Origin: Candidatus Aquicultor primus
GTDB taxonomy: Bacteria > Actinomycetota > Aquicultoria > Aquicultorales > Aquicultoraceae
Direction: 5' to 3'
NCBI GenBank assembly: GCA_001767575.1
Contig: MELI01000010.1
Coordinates: 1 to 6,312, forward strand
DNA length: 6,312 nucleotides
The notes beneath the pieces were generated by a model, which saw only the letters and a list, made by a program, of their open reading frames with translations, searched no databases and had not been told where the DNA came from. Of the stretch, positions 1 through 5,411 are shown in pieces. The position numbers and the translations under genes were made by a program. Numbering within the stretch: the first letter of the stretch is position 1; each line of letters starts with the position of its first letter.

Positions 1-2
1 CA

Positions 3-533
3 CGAGCAAGCATGCCCAAGAAGACGGATGATGTTGCACCGACGGTTCCGCTTGAACCGGTCGCGCCGGCATCAGCGCAGGCAACGGAGGCGGGTGCAAC
101 GGCGACGCTTCCGGCGGGCGGTGGTGACTTCGACATCGAGACGGTTCGCAAGGCGTGGCCGCAGGTGCTCAAGCTTGTCAAAGAGAAGAAACCGTCGCGC
201 TACAATTTTTTTGCCGGCGGCAAACCTGTGCGTGTCGATAGCGGTGTGCTGGTTCTCGCGCTCAAGAAAAGCGACAAAGAGTTTGTCGAGACGCCGGAGA
301 ACATCCAGCTATTGCGCAATACCCTTAAACTGGTGGCCGGTTATGACATCCCGATTCAATGCGAACTCGCCAACGGTGCGCCCAAAACGGTCGCGGTGCC
401 GGAGGGCGATGCCGAGGCGGACGATATGCTCGCGCCGGATGATTACATAAAATTGGTTCAGGATACATTTGGTGCTAAGATAGTCGAAGATATTTCCGTC
501 AAAGAGACAGAGAGTCAGGGGGAAGAATCGTGA
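3..533 (+). CDS. dnaX: DNA polymerase III subunit gamma/tau, C-terminal part (5' end outside window)
   Basis: The reading frame is open from the left edge, so this is the 3' end of a longer gene. The first ATG, at 12, has no convincing Shine-Dalgarno sequence and falls inside an Ala/Pro/Thr-rich stretch, so it is not taken as a start. What is visible (about 176 residues) is a low-complexity linker rich in A, P, T and G. A compact domain follows, beginning near DFDIETVRKAWPQVLKLVK, with alternating hydrophobic strands (VRVDSGVLVLALKKSD) and a helix (IQLLRNTLKLVAG). This matches the tail of DnaX proteins, which follows the AAA+ and clamp-loader collar domains in the complete protein. DnaX is the ATPase core of the sliding-clamp loader in the replisome. 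The identification leans strongly on the next two genes: dnaX-ybaB-recR is one of the most conserved bacterial gene orders. The ATPase domain is off the window and cannot be checked. Confidence 0.82.
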   Translation, partial: RASMPKKTDDVAPTVPLEPVAPASAQATEAGATATLPAGGGDFDIETVRKAWPQVLKLVKEKKPSRYNFFAGGKPVRVDSGVLVLALKKSDKEFVETPENIQLLRNTLKLVAGYDIPIQCELANGAPKTVAVPEGDAEADDMLAPDDYIKLVQDTFGAKIVEDISVKETESQGEES

Positions 534-862
534 AGGGCCAGTACGGAAACATGATGAAACAAGTACAGAAGATGCAGGCCGATATGGCACGCGTCGAGCA
601 AGAGCTAACCGAGACCAATATCGAAGCAAGCGCCGGCGGCGGGGCCGTCAAAGCGGTCGTAACCGGCAAGCAGCAAATCGTTGAGATAAAGATAGACCCA
701 TCGGTAGTCGACCCCGAAGACGTCGAAATACTCGAGGATATGGTTGTAGCCGCAGTAAGCGAAGCGCTCCGTCAATCGCAGGAGCTTGCGCAGAGCAAGC
801 TCGCCGCGGTGACCGGGCCGCTCGCCGGAGGTCTTGGCGGCCTGGGGCTGCCGGGCTTCTAG
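530..862 (+). CDS. ybaB: YbaB/EbfC family nucleoid-associated DNA-binding protein
   Basis: The protein has 110 residues, the usual size for the family. It starts with GTG at 530, overlapping the dnaX stop as GTGA, behind an AGGGGGAAG Shine-Dalgarno at 517-525. This suggests translational coupling. An internal ATG at 551 is possible but has a poorer upstream context. An N-terminal amphipathic helix (about residues 8-30, KQVQKMQADMARVEQEL) leads into the family signature: a glycine turn (SAGGGAVKAVVTGKQQI, about 34-50), a strand with IKIDPSVVDPEDVEILEDM, and a helix VAAVSEALRQSQEL. The tail is Gly/Leu-rich (GPLAGGLGGLGLPGF). Family members form dimers that bind DNA and coat the nucleoid. The conserved pairing with recR points to a link with recombinational repair, although the exact role remains unclear in most bacteria. 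Confidence 0.95.
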   Translation: MKGQYGNMMKQVQKMQADMARVEQELTETNIEASAGGGAVKAVVTGKQQIVEIKIDPSVVDPEDVEILEDMVVAAVSEALRQSQELAQSKLAAVTGPLAGGLGGLGLPGF

Positions 863-880
863 CCCCGCATATTTTTATCT
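844..880 (+). terminator. Weak hairpin with T-rich tail at the end of ybaB
   Basis: GGGGCT (844-849) pairs with AGCCCC (861-866) across an 11-nt loop that contains the ybaB stop codon. A T-rich stretch, ATTTTTATCT, lies at 871-880. The stem is short and the loop long, so it would be a leaky terminator or attenuator at best. It may be no more than chance in GC-rich coding sequence. Confidence 0.25.
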
Positions 881-992
881 CCAAATCAGGTATAATCAAG
901 GGCAGCGCGAGTGCCGCGTACGCGCATTTTACAGACGGCAGCCGTAAAGCTAAGAGCTGCAAGCTAAAAGAAAGCAAGGTGGATGTTTCAAG
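863..992 (+). promoter_or_regulatory. ybaB-recR intergenic region with possible weak recR promoter
   Basis: This 130-bp gap separates two genes that are tightly spaced in many genomes. It contains a perfect TATAAT at 891-896, but nothing like TTGACA 16-18 bp upstream (the sequence there is close to CATATT) and no extended -10 TG. Any promoter is therefore weak. Further down is a 10-bp palindrome CGCGTACGCG (915-924) followed by CATTTT, and a short GCAGC/GCTGC inverted repeat (938-942 / 956-960). The recR Shine-Dalgarno AAGGTGGA is at 976-983. I see no small ORF with a good start here. Confidence 0.3.
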
Positions 993-1592
993 ATGGCATA
1001 TTATGCCGGTCCGGTTGCGACGCTCATCGACGAATTCGCAAAGCTTCCGGGTATAGGCTCGAAGACCGCGCAAAGGCTCACGTTTCATATTCTCAAGTCG
1101 TCGCCGGTAGACGCCAAGAAGCTGGCCCGGGCGATTGATGAGGTTAAGGACAAGATAAGCTTTTGTGAGGAGTGTTTTAATGTAACCGACCAGGTTCGCT
1201 GTGAGTTCTGCCGCGACGCCAATCGCGACCAGGAGGCAATCTGTGTCATCGAGGAACCGCGAGACATCGTGGCTCTGGAGAAGACCGGGGAATTCAGGGG
1301 TCTTTATCATGTGTTGCAAGGCGCTATCTCTCCGATAGACGGCATCGGCCCGGATGATATTCGGGTGCGCGAGTTGCTCAAACGACTCGGAGAAAAAGAG
1401 ATAAAAGAAGTAGTAATCGCCACCAATCCCAACATCGAAGGCGAAGCCACAGCCATGTACCTCGCTAGACTCATCAAACCATTGGGTATTACCGTTACCC
1501 GCATCGCGAGCGGCCTGCCGGTCGGCGGCGACCTCGAATACGCTGATGAGGTTACCTTGGCCCGGGCTCTTGAAGGTAGACGCGAAATGTAG
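993..1592 (+). CDS. recR: Recombination mediator protein RecR
   Basis: The protein has 199 residues, exactly the family's usual length. ATG at 993 follows AAGGTGGA (976-983) at good spacing. The domains run in the classic order. A helix-hairpin-helix ([12 protein letters not shown], residues 18-29) comes first. A four-cysteine zinc finger follows (C58, C61, C70, C73). The Toprim domain starts near residue 83 with CVIEEPRD (E87, E88), continues through [14 protein letters not shown] (E149) and [14 protein letters not shown] (D180, E182, D185), and the protein ends in a C-terminal [12 protein letters not shown]. RecR forms a ring-shaped assembly that, with RecO and RecF, loads RecA onto SSB-covered single-stranded DNA at gaps. 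The Toprim fold in RecR serves as a RecO/RecF interaction surface rather than a topoisomerase site. All signature residues are present and nothing looks broken. Confidence 0.97.
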   Translation: MAYYAGPVATLIDEFAKLPGIGSKTAQRLTFHILKSSPVDAKKLARAIDEVKDKISFCEECFNVTDQVRCEFCRDANRDQEAICVIEEPRDIVALEKTGEFRGLYHVLQGAISPIDGIGPDDIRVRELLKRLGEKEIKEVVIATNPNIEGEATAMYLARLIKPLGITVTRIASGLPVGGDLEYADEVTLARALEGRREM

Positions 1593-1706
1593 TTTACTTC
1601 AATTGGGAGAAACTACCAGTTATGCGTATAGCTGGAACACGCGACGCAAGGTATACAGTGTTACTATTCCGGTTACTTACCGTGTGTATAGCATCAATTG
1701 TGACGA

Positions 1707-1739
1707 ACACGTAACATACCTGTTGACAGGCTAACGTGT
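1707..1739. promoter_or_regulatory. Inverted repeats around the -35 box (candidate operator)
   Basis: The -35 hexamer is embedded in a 12-bp palindrome, CCTGT-tg-ACAGG (1719-1730). Outside it lie the arms ACACGT (1707-1712) and ACGTGT (1734-1739). The two dyads are nested, but their centres differ by 1.5 bp, so they may be two independent sites. Because they lie upstream of the predicted start of transcription, they would act as DNA sites rather than RNA hairpins. No known regulator family is assigned. Confidence 0.4.
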
Positions 1740-1752
1740 CGACCATTAGAAT
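1723..1752 (+). promoter_or_regulatory. Sigma70-type promoter of the por operon
   Basis: A perfect -35 box TTGACA (1723-1728) is followed, after 18 bp, by TAGAAT (1747-1752), which matches the -10 consensus at five of six positions. Transcription would start near 1759 and leave a leader of about 85 nt before porG. It is the best promoter match I found in the window. It lies directly upstream of a four-gene operon with no other strong candidate in the gap. Confidence 0.75.
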
Positions 1753-1761
1753 TCTTCTAAT
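1745..1761. promoter_or_regulatory. 17-bp dyad over the -10 box and start site (candidate operator)
   Basis: ATTAGAA (1745-1751) and TTCTAAT (1755-1761) are perfect inverted 7-bp arms with a 3-bp spacer. The left arm covers all but the last base of the -10 box, and the right arm reaches the predicted start of transcription. A dimeric repressor bound here would block RNA polymerase. AT-rich sequence forms such dyads by chance more easily than GC-rich sequence, so the assignment is tentative. Confidence 0.45.
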
Positions 1762-1844
1762 TGCCTTATAAGCAACCGTTCTGCTTTGCAAGCGATAGAG
1801 GAACACATTTGACAAGACAAGTCTCAAATTTTTCGGAGGTGACA

Positions 1845-2423
1845 ATGGCAGAGGTAAAACTTACTGAGATTCGCTGGCACGCACGCGGCGGCCAAGGCGC
1901 CGTTACTGCGGCAAAGCTTCTGGCTGAGACCGCGCTCTCGCAAGGCCGGTATTTTCAGGCGTTTCCGGAGTACGGCCCGGAGAGGATGGGCGCTCCGATT
2001 CAAGCGTTCACAAGAATCAGCAGCGAACCGATCCATATTCGCAGCAGCATCGCGAACCCGGAGATTGTTGTTGTGCTCGACCCCACGCTATTGAAGGCGG
2101 TCGATGTTACGTCAGGCATGCACGAAGACGGCGTCTTAATCGTAAATACTGACGATGAGCCGAAAGCGATCCGCAAAGCGATGGGCCTCAAGGGCCGCAC
2201 GATATTTACGGTCAACGCGACCAGAATCGCGCAGGAGACGATAGGCCGGCCGATTCCGAACACGCCCATGATGGGCGCGCTCGTCAAGGCGACCGACATG
2301 ATGCCGATAGAAAACCTCACCGACTATGTCCGCAAATCCTTCGGCAAGAAGTTCTCCGAGGAGATTATCGAGGGCAACGTGCGGGCGGTCGAGCGTGCCT
2401 ATGCGGAGGTGAAAGCTGAATGA
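1845..2423 (+). CDS. porG: Pyruvate:ferredoxin oxidoreductase, gamma subunit
   Basis: This is the gamma domain of a 2-oxoacid:ferredoxin oxidoreductase, 192 residues from ATG 1845, a normal size. That start lies 5 nt after a near-perfect GGAGGTGA Shine-Dalgarno (1835-1842). The frame continues upstream to a TTG at 1761, but that start has no ribosome site and would add 28 residues unlike the family. The N-terminus carries the hallmark IRWHARGGQGAVTAAKLLAE (residues 8-27), a glycine-rich loop. Then come AFPEYGPERMGAPIQAFTRIS, the strand PEIVVVLDPTLL, and GRPIPNTPMMGALVKAT near the C-terminus, all typical of the family. The gamma subunit is the structural part that in fused enzymes lies between other domains and contributes to the CoA-side architecture. 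It is the first gene of a four-gene cluster and its stop overlaps the porD start by 4 bp (ATGA). Pyruvate is the most likely substrate given the complete PorGDAB set, but 2-ketoisovalerate-type paralogues cannot be excluded from sequence reading alone. Confidence 0.92.
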   Translation: MAEVKLTEIRWHARGGQGAVTAAKLLAETALSQGRYFQAFPEYGPERMGAPIQAFTRISSEPIHIRSSIANPEIVVVLDPTLLKAVDVTSGMHEDGVLIVNTDDEPKAIRKAMGLKGRTIFTVNATRIAQETIGRPIPNTPMMGALVKATDMMPIENLTDYVRKSFGKKFSEEIIEGNVRAVERAYAEVKAE

Positions 2424-2728
2424 AATGGAACATAAAAGACGCTGAGCACTGGAGTTGGAAGAAATATCCCGAAGGCGCACTCATTCTTGAGGGCGGCAAC
2501 GCCACGTATTATAAGACCGGCGGCTGGCGCACCGACAAACCAGCATGGGATGAGAAGAAATGTACCCAGTGCTTGATTTGTTGGATAAGCTGCCCCGACT
2601 CATCGATCATCGTAAAAGACGAGAAGTGGGACAGCTTCGATTACGACCACTGCAAGGGATGCGGCATCTGCGCGAAAGTTTGCCCGGCCGACGCTATCTC
2701 TATGCATCCCGAAGGAGGCGAGGAATAA
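2420..2728 (+). CDS. porD: Pyruvate:ferredoxin oxidoreductase, delta subunit (2x[4Fe-4S] ferredoxin-like)
   Basis: This 102-residue protein is the electron-transfer subunit. Two classical cluster motifs are intact: C48-x2-C51-x2-C54-x3-C58-P and C78-x2-C81-x2-C84-x3-C88-P. Each cluster normally takes three cysteines from one motif and the fourth from the other. The N-terminal half, including TGGWRTDKPAWDEKKC, is the extension typical of PorD/VorD and distinguishes it from a free ferredoxin. The start overlaps the porG stop (ATGA) and has GGAGGTGA at 2405-2412, 7 nt upstream. The stop TAA shares its last base with the porA ATG. The clusters pass electrons from the thiamine centre in alpha/beta to soluble ferredoxin in the cytoplasm. 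Confidence 0.95.
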   Translation: MKWNIKDAEHWSWKKYPEGALILEGGNATYYKTGGWRTDKPAWDEKKCTQCLICWISCPDSSIIVKDEKWDSFDYDHCKGCGICAKVCPADAISMHPEGGEE

Positions 2729-3933
2729 TGGCAAAGACAGCGACTAAGCAAAAAATTGTTGCGATGACCGGTAACGCCGGCTGCGCGCTAGCGATGAAAC
2801 AGATTAACCCGGATGTCGTCGCGGCGTATCCGATTACACCGCAGACGACGATCGTCGAGGAGTTCGCGAACTACGTGGCCAACGGCGTTGTAGATACCGA
2901 ATACATCAATGTCGAGTCGGAGCATAGCGCGATGAGCGCCTGCATCGGCGCGTCCGCCGCCGGGGCTCGTGTCATGACCAGTACCTCGTCCCAGGGCCTC
3001 GCGCTTATGTGGGAAGAACTCTCTATTGCGTCCTCACTTCGGTTGCCGATTGTCATGCAGACCGTAAACCGGGCGCTCTCCGGCCCGATAAACATCCACT
3101 GCGACCATTCGGACTCGATGGGCGCGCGTGATATGGGCTGGATACACCTCTTCGCCGAGACGGCGCAAGAGGCCTACGATAACACGATTATGGCCATTAA
3201 AATCGCCGAGCATAAAGATGTGCGCTTACCGGTCATGTCGATGCACGACGGTTTCATTACCAGCCATGCGATAGACCGTTTCGAGGTTTTAGACGATGCC
3301 GACGTAAAGAAATTTGTCGGAGATTACATGCCGAAGCACTCGCTTCTATATAACCCGAACGAGCCCGTGACCTTTGGCCCGTTCGCTATGCCGGCCTTCT
3401 ACTACGAGCAGAGAAAACAGTTGCGCGTCGCGATTGACGGCTCAAAAGACATCGTCATGAAGGTCACCGATGACTTCGCGAAACTGTCCGGCAGGCAGTA
3501 CGGTCTCTTCGAAGAGTACAGGCTAGACGATGCCGACGTAGCTATCGTGGTGCTCGGCTCGACCGCCGGAACCACCCGCTACGTCATCGACGCGATGCGC
3601 GCGCAGGGCGTCAAAGTCGGCATGCTTAAGCTACGCGTCTTCAGGCCGTTCCCGGCGGAAGAGATAGCACAAGCACTCTCGAAGCTAAAGGCGGTCGGCG
3701 TGATGGACCGCTCAGACACCGTCGGCACGCTCGGCGGTCCGGTCTATGTGGAGACAAAAGCGGCGCTCTATAACAGCAAGCAGCGCCCGGCGATGCAGGG
3801 CTATGTATATGGCCTTGGCGGACGCGATACCGGACCGGATCAAATCGAGACGGTCATAGGCGACCTCGTCAAAGTAGTCAAAGGCGAAGAATCGCCGCGC
3901 GAGGCCGTTACATTACTTGGAGTAAAGGAGTAG
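2728..3933 (+). CDS. porA: Pyruvate:ferredoxin oxidoreductase, alpha subunit
   Basis: The protein has 401 residues from ATG 2728, which is fused to the porD stop as TAATG and preceded by GGAGG at 2714-2718. The open frame extends upstream to 2560, but that part is only another frame of porD. The N-terminal domain shows YPITPQTTIVEEF (residues 34-46) and NVESEHSAMSACIGAS (61-76), whose Glu residues are the place to look for the thiamine-activating acid. SSQGLALMWEE (87-97) and NRALSGPINIHCDHSDSMG (114-132), with the conserved Arg-x-Leu-Ser and DHSD, follow. The C-terminal domain contains AIVVLGSTAGTTRYVIDAMR, KVGMLKLRVFRPFPAEEI and GVMDRSDTVGTLGGPVY, typical of the transketolase-C-like part. 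Together with beta it forms the thiamine-diphosphate active site that oxidatively decarboxylates pyruvate to acetyl-CoA, or runs in reverse as pyruvate synthase. Confidence 0.95.
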   Translation: MAKTATKQKIVAMTGNAGCALAMKQINPDVVAAYPITPQTTIVEEFANYVANGVVDTEYINVESEHSAMSACIGASAAGARVMTSTSSQGLALMWEELSIASSLRLPIVMQTVNRALSGPINIHCDHSDSMGARDMGWIHLFAETAQEAYDNTIMAIKIAEHKDVRLPVMSMHDGFITSHAIDRFEVLDDADVKKFVGDYMPKHSLLYNPNEPVTFGPFAMPAFYYEQRKQLRVAIDGSKDIVMKVTDDFAKLSGRQYGLFEEYRLDDADVAIVVLGSTAGTTRYVIDAMRAQGVKVGMLKLRVFRPFPAEEIAQALSKLKAVGVMDRSDTVGTLGGPVYVETKAALYNSKQRPAMQGYVYGLGGRDTGPDQIETVIGDLVKVVKGEESPREAVTLLGVKE

Positions 3934-3940
3934 GAGGCAG

Positions 3941-4864
3941 ATGGCAACTATAAAAGAGCTTAGCAGGAAACCCGAGCTTCTAACCGGTGGCCACAGGCTG
4001 TGCGCCGGTTGCGGTGCCTCCATCGCGGTTCGCCAGGTGTTGCTCGGTGCAAATGACCAGGTCATCGCCGGTTCAGCAACCGGCTGTTTGGAAGTCTCGA
4101 CAACGCCGTACCCGTTTTCGGCATGGAAGATACCATTCATCCACAATGCGTTTGAGAATTCCGCGGCCACGATGAGCGGTGTCGAAGCCGCATACCAGTC
4201 GCTAGTGCGCAGAGGTAAGATAGAGAAGAAAATGAAATTCGTCGCTTTCGGCGGCGATGGCGGCACCTATGACATTGGTCTGCAGTCGCTCTCCGGGGCG
4301 ATGGAGCGCGGCCACGACATGGTCTACGTTTGCTATGACAACGGTGCCTACATGAACACCGGCATCCAGCGCTCGGGGTCGACCCCGTTCGGCGCGGCAA
4401 CCACGACTTCACCGGCCGGCAAGGTGCGCCCGGGTAAGCCTCAGCAGAGAAAAGACCTTACGCAGATAATGGCGGCGCACGACATTCCGTATGTGGCGCA
4501 GGCAAGCATCAGTCACTGGAAAGACCTCGTCAAAAAGGCTGAGAAAGCGTTTTCAGTCGATGGCCCGGCCTTTATTAACGTGATGGCGCCGTGCCCGCGC
4601 GGCTGGCGGACACCCAACGAGATGACCATCGAGATATCTAAGATAGCGGTGCAGACCGGCTTTTGGCCGCTCTACGAGGTCGAAGACGGCGAGTGGAAGC
4701 TCAACTTCAAGCCGAAGGAGCTTAAGCCGATTACCGACTTCTTGAAACCGCAAGGTCGTTTTAGGCATCTCTTCAAGCCGGGCAACGAGCACTTGCTAGA
4801 GACAGCTCAGGCTGAGATAGACAAGAACTGGAGCCGGCTCAAGAAACGCTGCGGCGTAGAGTAA
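3941..4864 (+). CDS. porB: Pyruvate:ferredoxin oxidoreductase, beta subunit
   Basis: The protein has 307 residues and starts 7 nt after porA behind AGGAGG (3932-3937). It is the thiamine-diphosphate-binding subunit. The diphosphate/Mg motif is FGGDGGTYDIG (103-113), followed by CYDNGAYMNTG (131-141) with the metal-ligand asparagine region. Four cysteines fit the proximal [4Fe-4S] cluster of this family: C21 and C24 in LCAGCGAS, C49 in TGCLE and C218 in APCPRGW. The segment STTPYPFSAWKIPFIHNAFENSAA is also family-typical. The C-terminal part (about 235-307) is charged and ends in KKRCGVE. It is the last gene of the operon and is followed directly by two hairpins. The cytoplasmic complex should have one or two copies each of alpha, beta, gamma and delta, with direction of flow set by ferredoxin redox state. 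Confidence 0.95.
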   Translation: MATIKELSRKPELLTGGHRLCAGCGASIAVRQVLLGANDQVIAGSATGCLEVSTTPYPFSAWKIPFIHNAFENSAATMSGVEAAYQSLVRRGKIEKKMKFVAFGGDGGTYDIGLQSLSGAMERGHDMVYVCYDNGAYMNTGIQRSGSTPFGAATTTSPAGKVRPGKPQQRKDLTQIMAAHDIPYVAQASISHWKDLVKKAEKAFSVDGPAFINVMAPCPRGWRTPNEMTIEISKIAVQTGFWPLYEVEDGEWKLNFKPKELKPITDFLKPQGRFRHLFKPGNEHLLETAQAEIDKNWSRLKKRCGVE

Positions 4865-4867
4865 TCC

Positions 4868-4890
4868 GTAGCTCAGGGCTTTAGCCCTGA
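4868..4890. repeat. REP-like palindrome headed by GTAG
   Basis: GTAG (4868-4871) and one spacer base are followed by TCAGGGCT/AGCCCTGA, a perfect inverted repeat at 4873-4890. As a hairpin it folds with 7 pairs and a TTTA loop. A GTAG tetranucleotide next to a GC-rich imperfect or perfect stem is the recognised layout of REP elements, which are mobilised by RAYT (IS200/IS605-like Y1) transposases. It lies just after a gene end, the usual place for REPs. Only one copy is in the window and no transposase is present, so this call rests on layout alone. It could instead serve as a short post-operon hairpin that protects the por mRNA. Confidence 0.45.
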
Positions 4891-4901
4891 TTTCAGAAGG
4901 A

Positions 4902-4942
4902 ATATCAATAGAGGCCGAGTTTGACTCGGCCTCTATTGATAT
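4902..4942 (+). terminator. Perfect 19-bp hairpin, probable terminator of the por operon
   Basis: The arm at 4902-4920 is exactly complementary to 4924-4942, leaving a 3-nt TTG loop. The core, GAGGCCGAGT paired with ACTCGGCCTC, is GC-rich. It is flanked by AT-rich pairs (ATATCAATA / TATTGATAT), so the 3' side after the core is partly U-rich but has no true T-run. It begins 38 bp after the porB stop. It most likely ends transcription of porGDAB or stabilises its 3' end. The symmetric form would also work against minus-strand transcription. Confidence 0.75.
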
Positions 4943-5027
4943 GGGTAGAATTAAAAGTCACGGTTGTGCAATACGCAGACCTTTAAAACGTAGTTGTCCG
5001 ATTTATCGGGCGAAAGAGGTGTCTTTG
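4943..5027 (+). promoter_or_regulatory. Leader of the acidic protein gene, with small hairpin near the ribosome site
   Basis: Between the terminator and the ATG at 5028 I see no -35/-10 pair close to consensus. TTGTGC (4964-4969) and TTTAAAA (4982-4988) are the nearest pieces and do not have workable spacing. A small hairpin, GTCCGA-TTTA-TCGGGC (4996-5011, one G-U pair), lies only 4 nt before the Shine-Dalgarno GAGGTG (5016-5021) and might affect translation. The gene may depend on read-through from por or on a weak promoter. Confidence 0.3.
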
Positions 5028-5411
5028 ATGATGCGGCCCGATATACCCTTCGCGGAATATGAAAAACAGACCCCACGCGATGTCTTCATCGTCGTCGAGC
5101 CGATTGCGCTCAAAATCGAGGAGGGCGAAATCGAAGACGCTCGCGCTATGCTGGCGCGCCTGTCCGGCTGGTTTCTGGATAAGATAGAAGCCGGAGAGCT
5201 GGAGCCCTGGAAGGCACGGAATGCTTACTTCTTGCTCAGCGTCTATCTTACCGATAACTATCCCGGGGACATTTTGGGCGAGGAGGCGCACGAGCTTATC
5301 TATGAAGGTACGCTTCTTCATGAGTACGGCCTCGATTTCGGCCCGGACACCGGACATATGCGCGAGCTGGCCGGCAGGCTCGCCGCTGAAGCAGAGGCGG
5401 ATGAAACCTAA
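5028..5411 (+). CDS. Small acidic protein of unknown function
   Basis: I do not recognise this family. From ATG 5028 the product has 127 residues (126 from the adjacent ATG at 5031). That start has GAGGTG at 5016-5021 with 6-nt spacing. The longer frame from 4941 would begin inside the terminator stem and add a basic, unrelated-looking 29 residues, so it is rejected. The protein is strongly acidic, with about 28 Asp/Glu against 11 Lys/Arg. It appears largely helical: AEYEKQTPRDVFIVVEPIALKI, EDARAMLARLSGWFLDKIE, WKARNAYFLLSVYLTDN, GEEAHELIYEGTLLHEYG, HMRELAGRLAAEAE. There is no signal peptide, membrane segment or cysteine. The pattern of short amphipathic helices could be a small helical-repeat or protein-binding fold, but this is inference. 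It ends convergent with the zinc-ribbon gene, the two overlapping by 4 bp. Confidence 0.8.
   Translation: MMRPDIPFAEYEKQTPRDVFIVVEPIALKIEEGEIEDARAMLARLSGWFLDKIEAGELEPWKARNAYFLLSVYLTDNYPGDILGEEAHELIYEGTLLHEYGLDFGPDTGHMRELAGRLAAEAEADET

Larger units (their letters stand above)
1593..1844 (+). promoter_or_regulatory. Non-coding control region upstream of the por operon
   Basis: This 252-bp stretch is noticeably AT-richer than its surroundings, and I find no credible gene in it. A frame from 1546 to 1734 lacks a ribosome site and family features. The segment just after recR holds a 7-bp inverted repeat, GTAGTTT (1589-1595) / AAACTAC (1610-1616), without a T-run. Further on are TATACA/TGTATA arms (1652-1657 / 1685-1690) and three copies of GAACAC (1635, 1705, 1801). 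The promoter and its two dyads are listed separately. The predicted 5' leader, about 1759-1844, shows no riboswitch structure that I recognise. Confidence 0.6.

Noticed and set aside
1698..1715. Possible Rex (NADH-sensing repressor) site: TTGTGA near a CAC half-site.
   Set aside because: The spacing and right half do not fit the TTGTGNNNNNNNNCACAA pattern; only the left half matches.
1546..1734. Small + strand frame spanning the end of recR and the control region.
   Set aside because: It has no ribosome site and no family features, overlaps recR out of frame and ends inside the por promoter.
1761..1844. Upstream extension of porG to a TTG codon at 1761.
   Set aside because: There is no Shine-Dalgarno there, whereas GGAGGTGA stands just before ATG 1845. 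The predicted transcript would begin at almost the same base as the TTG.
2560..2727. Upstream extension of porA by 56 residues.
   Set aside because: This is the porD coding region read in another frame. ATG 2728 gives the family N-terminus and has a ribosome site.
4861..4900. tRNA-like start: CCGTAGCTCAGG resembles the 5' part of a tRNA (TAGCTCAG of the D arm).
   Set aside because: The D arm does not close, no anticodon arm follows, and there is no T-loop sequence (GGTTCRANYCC) downstream. The sequence instead forms the GTAG-headed palindrome.
4941..5027. Longer N-terminus for the acidic protein, starting at ATG 4941.
   Set aside because: The ATG lies inside the 19-bp terminator stem, has no ribosome site, and adds a basic segment unlike the rest. 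ATG 5028 has GAGGTG at proper distance.
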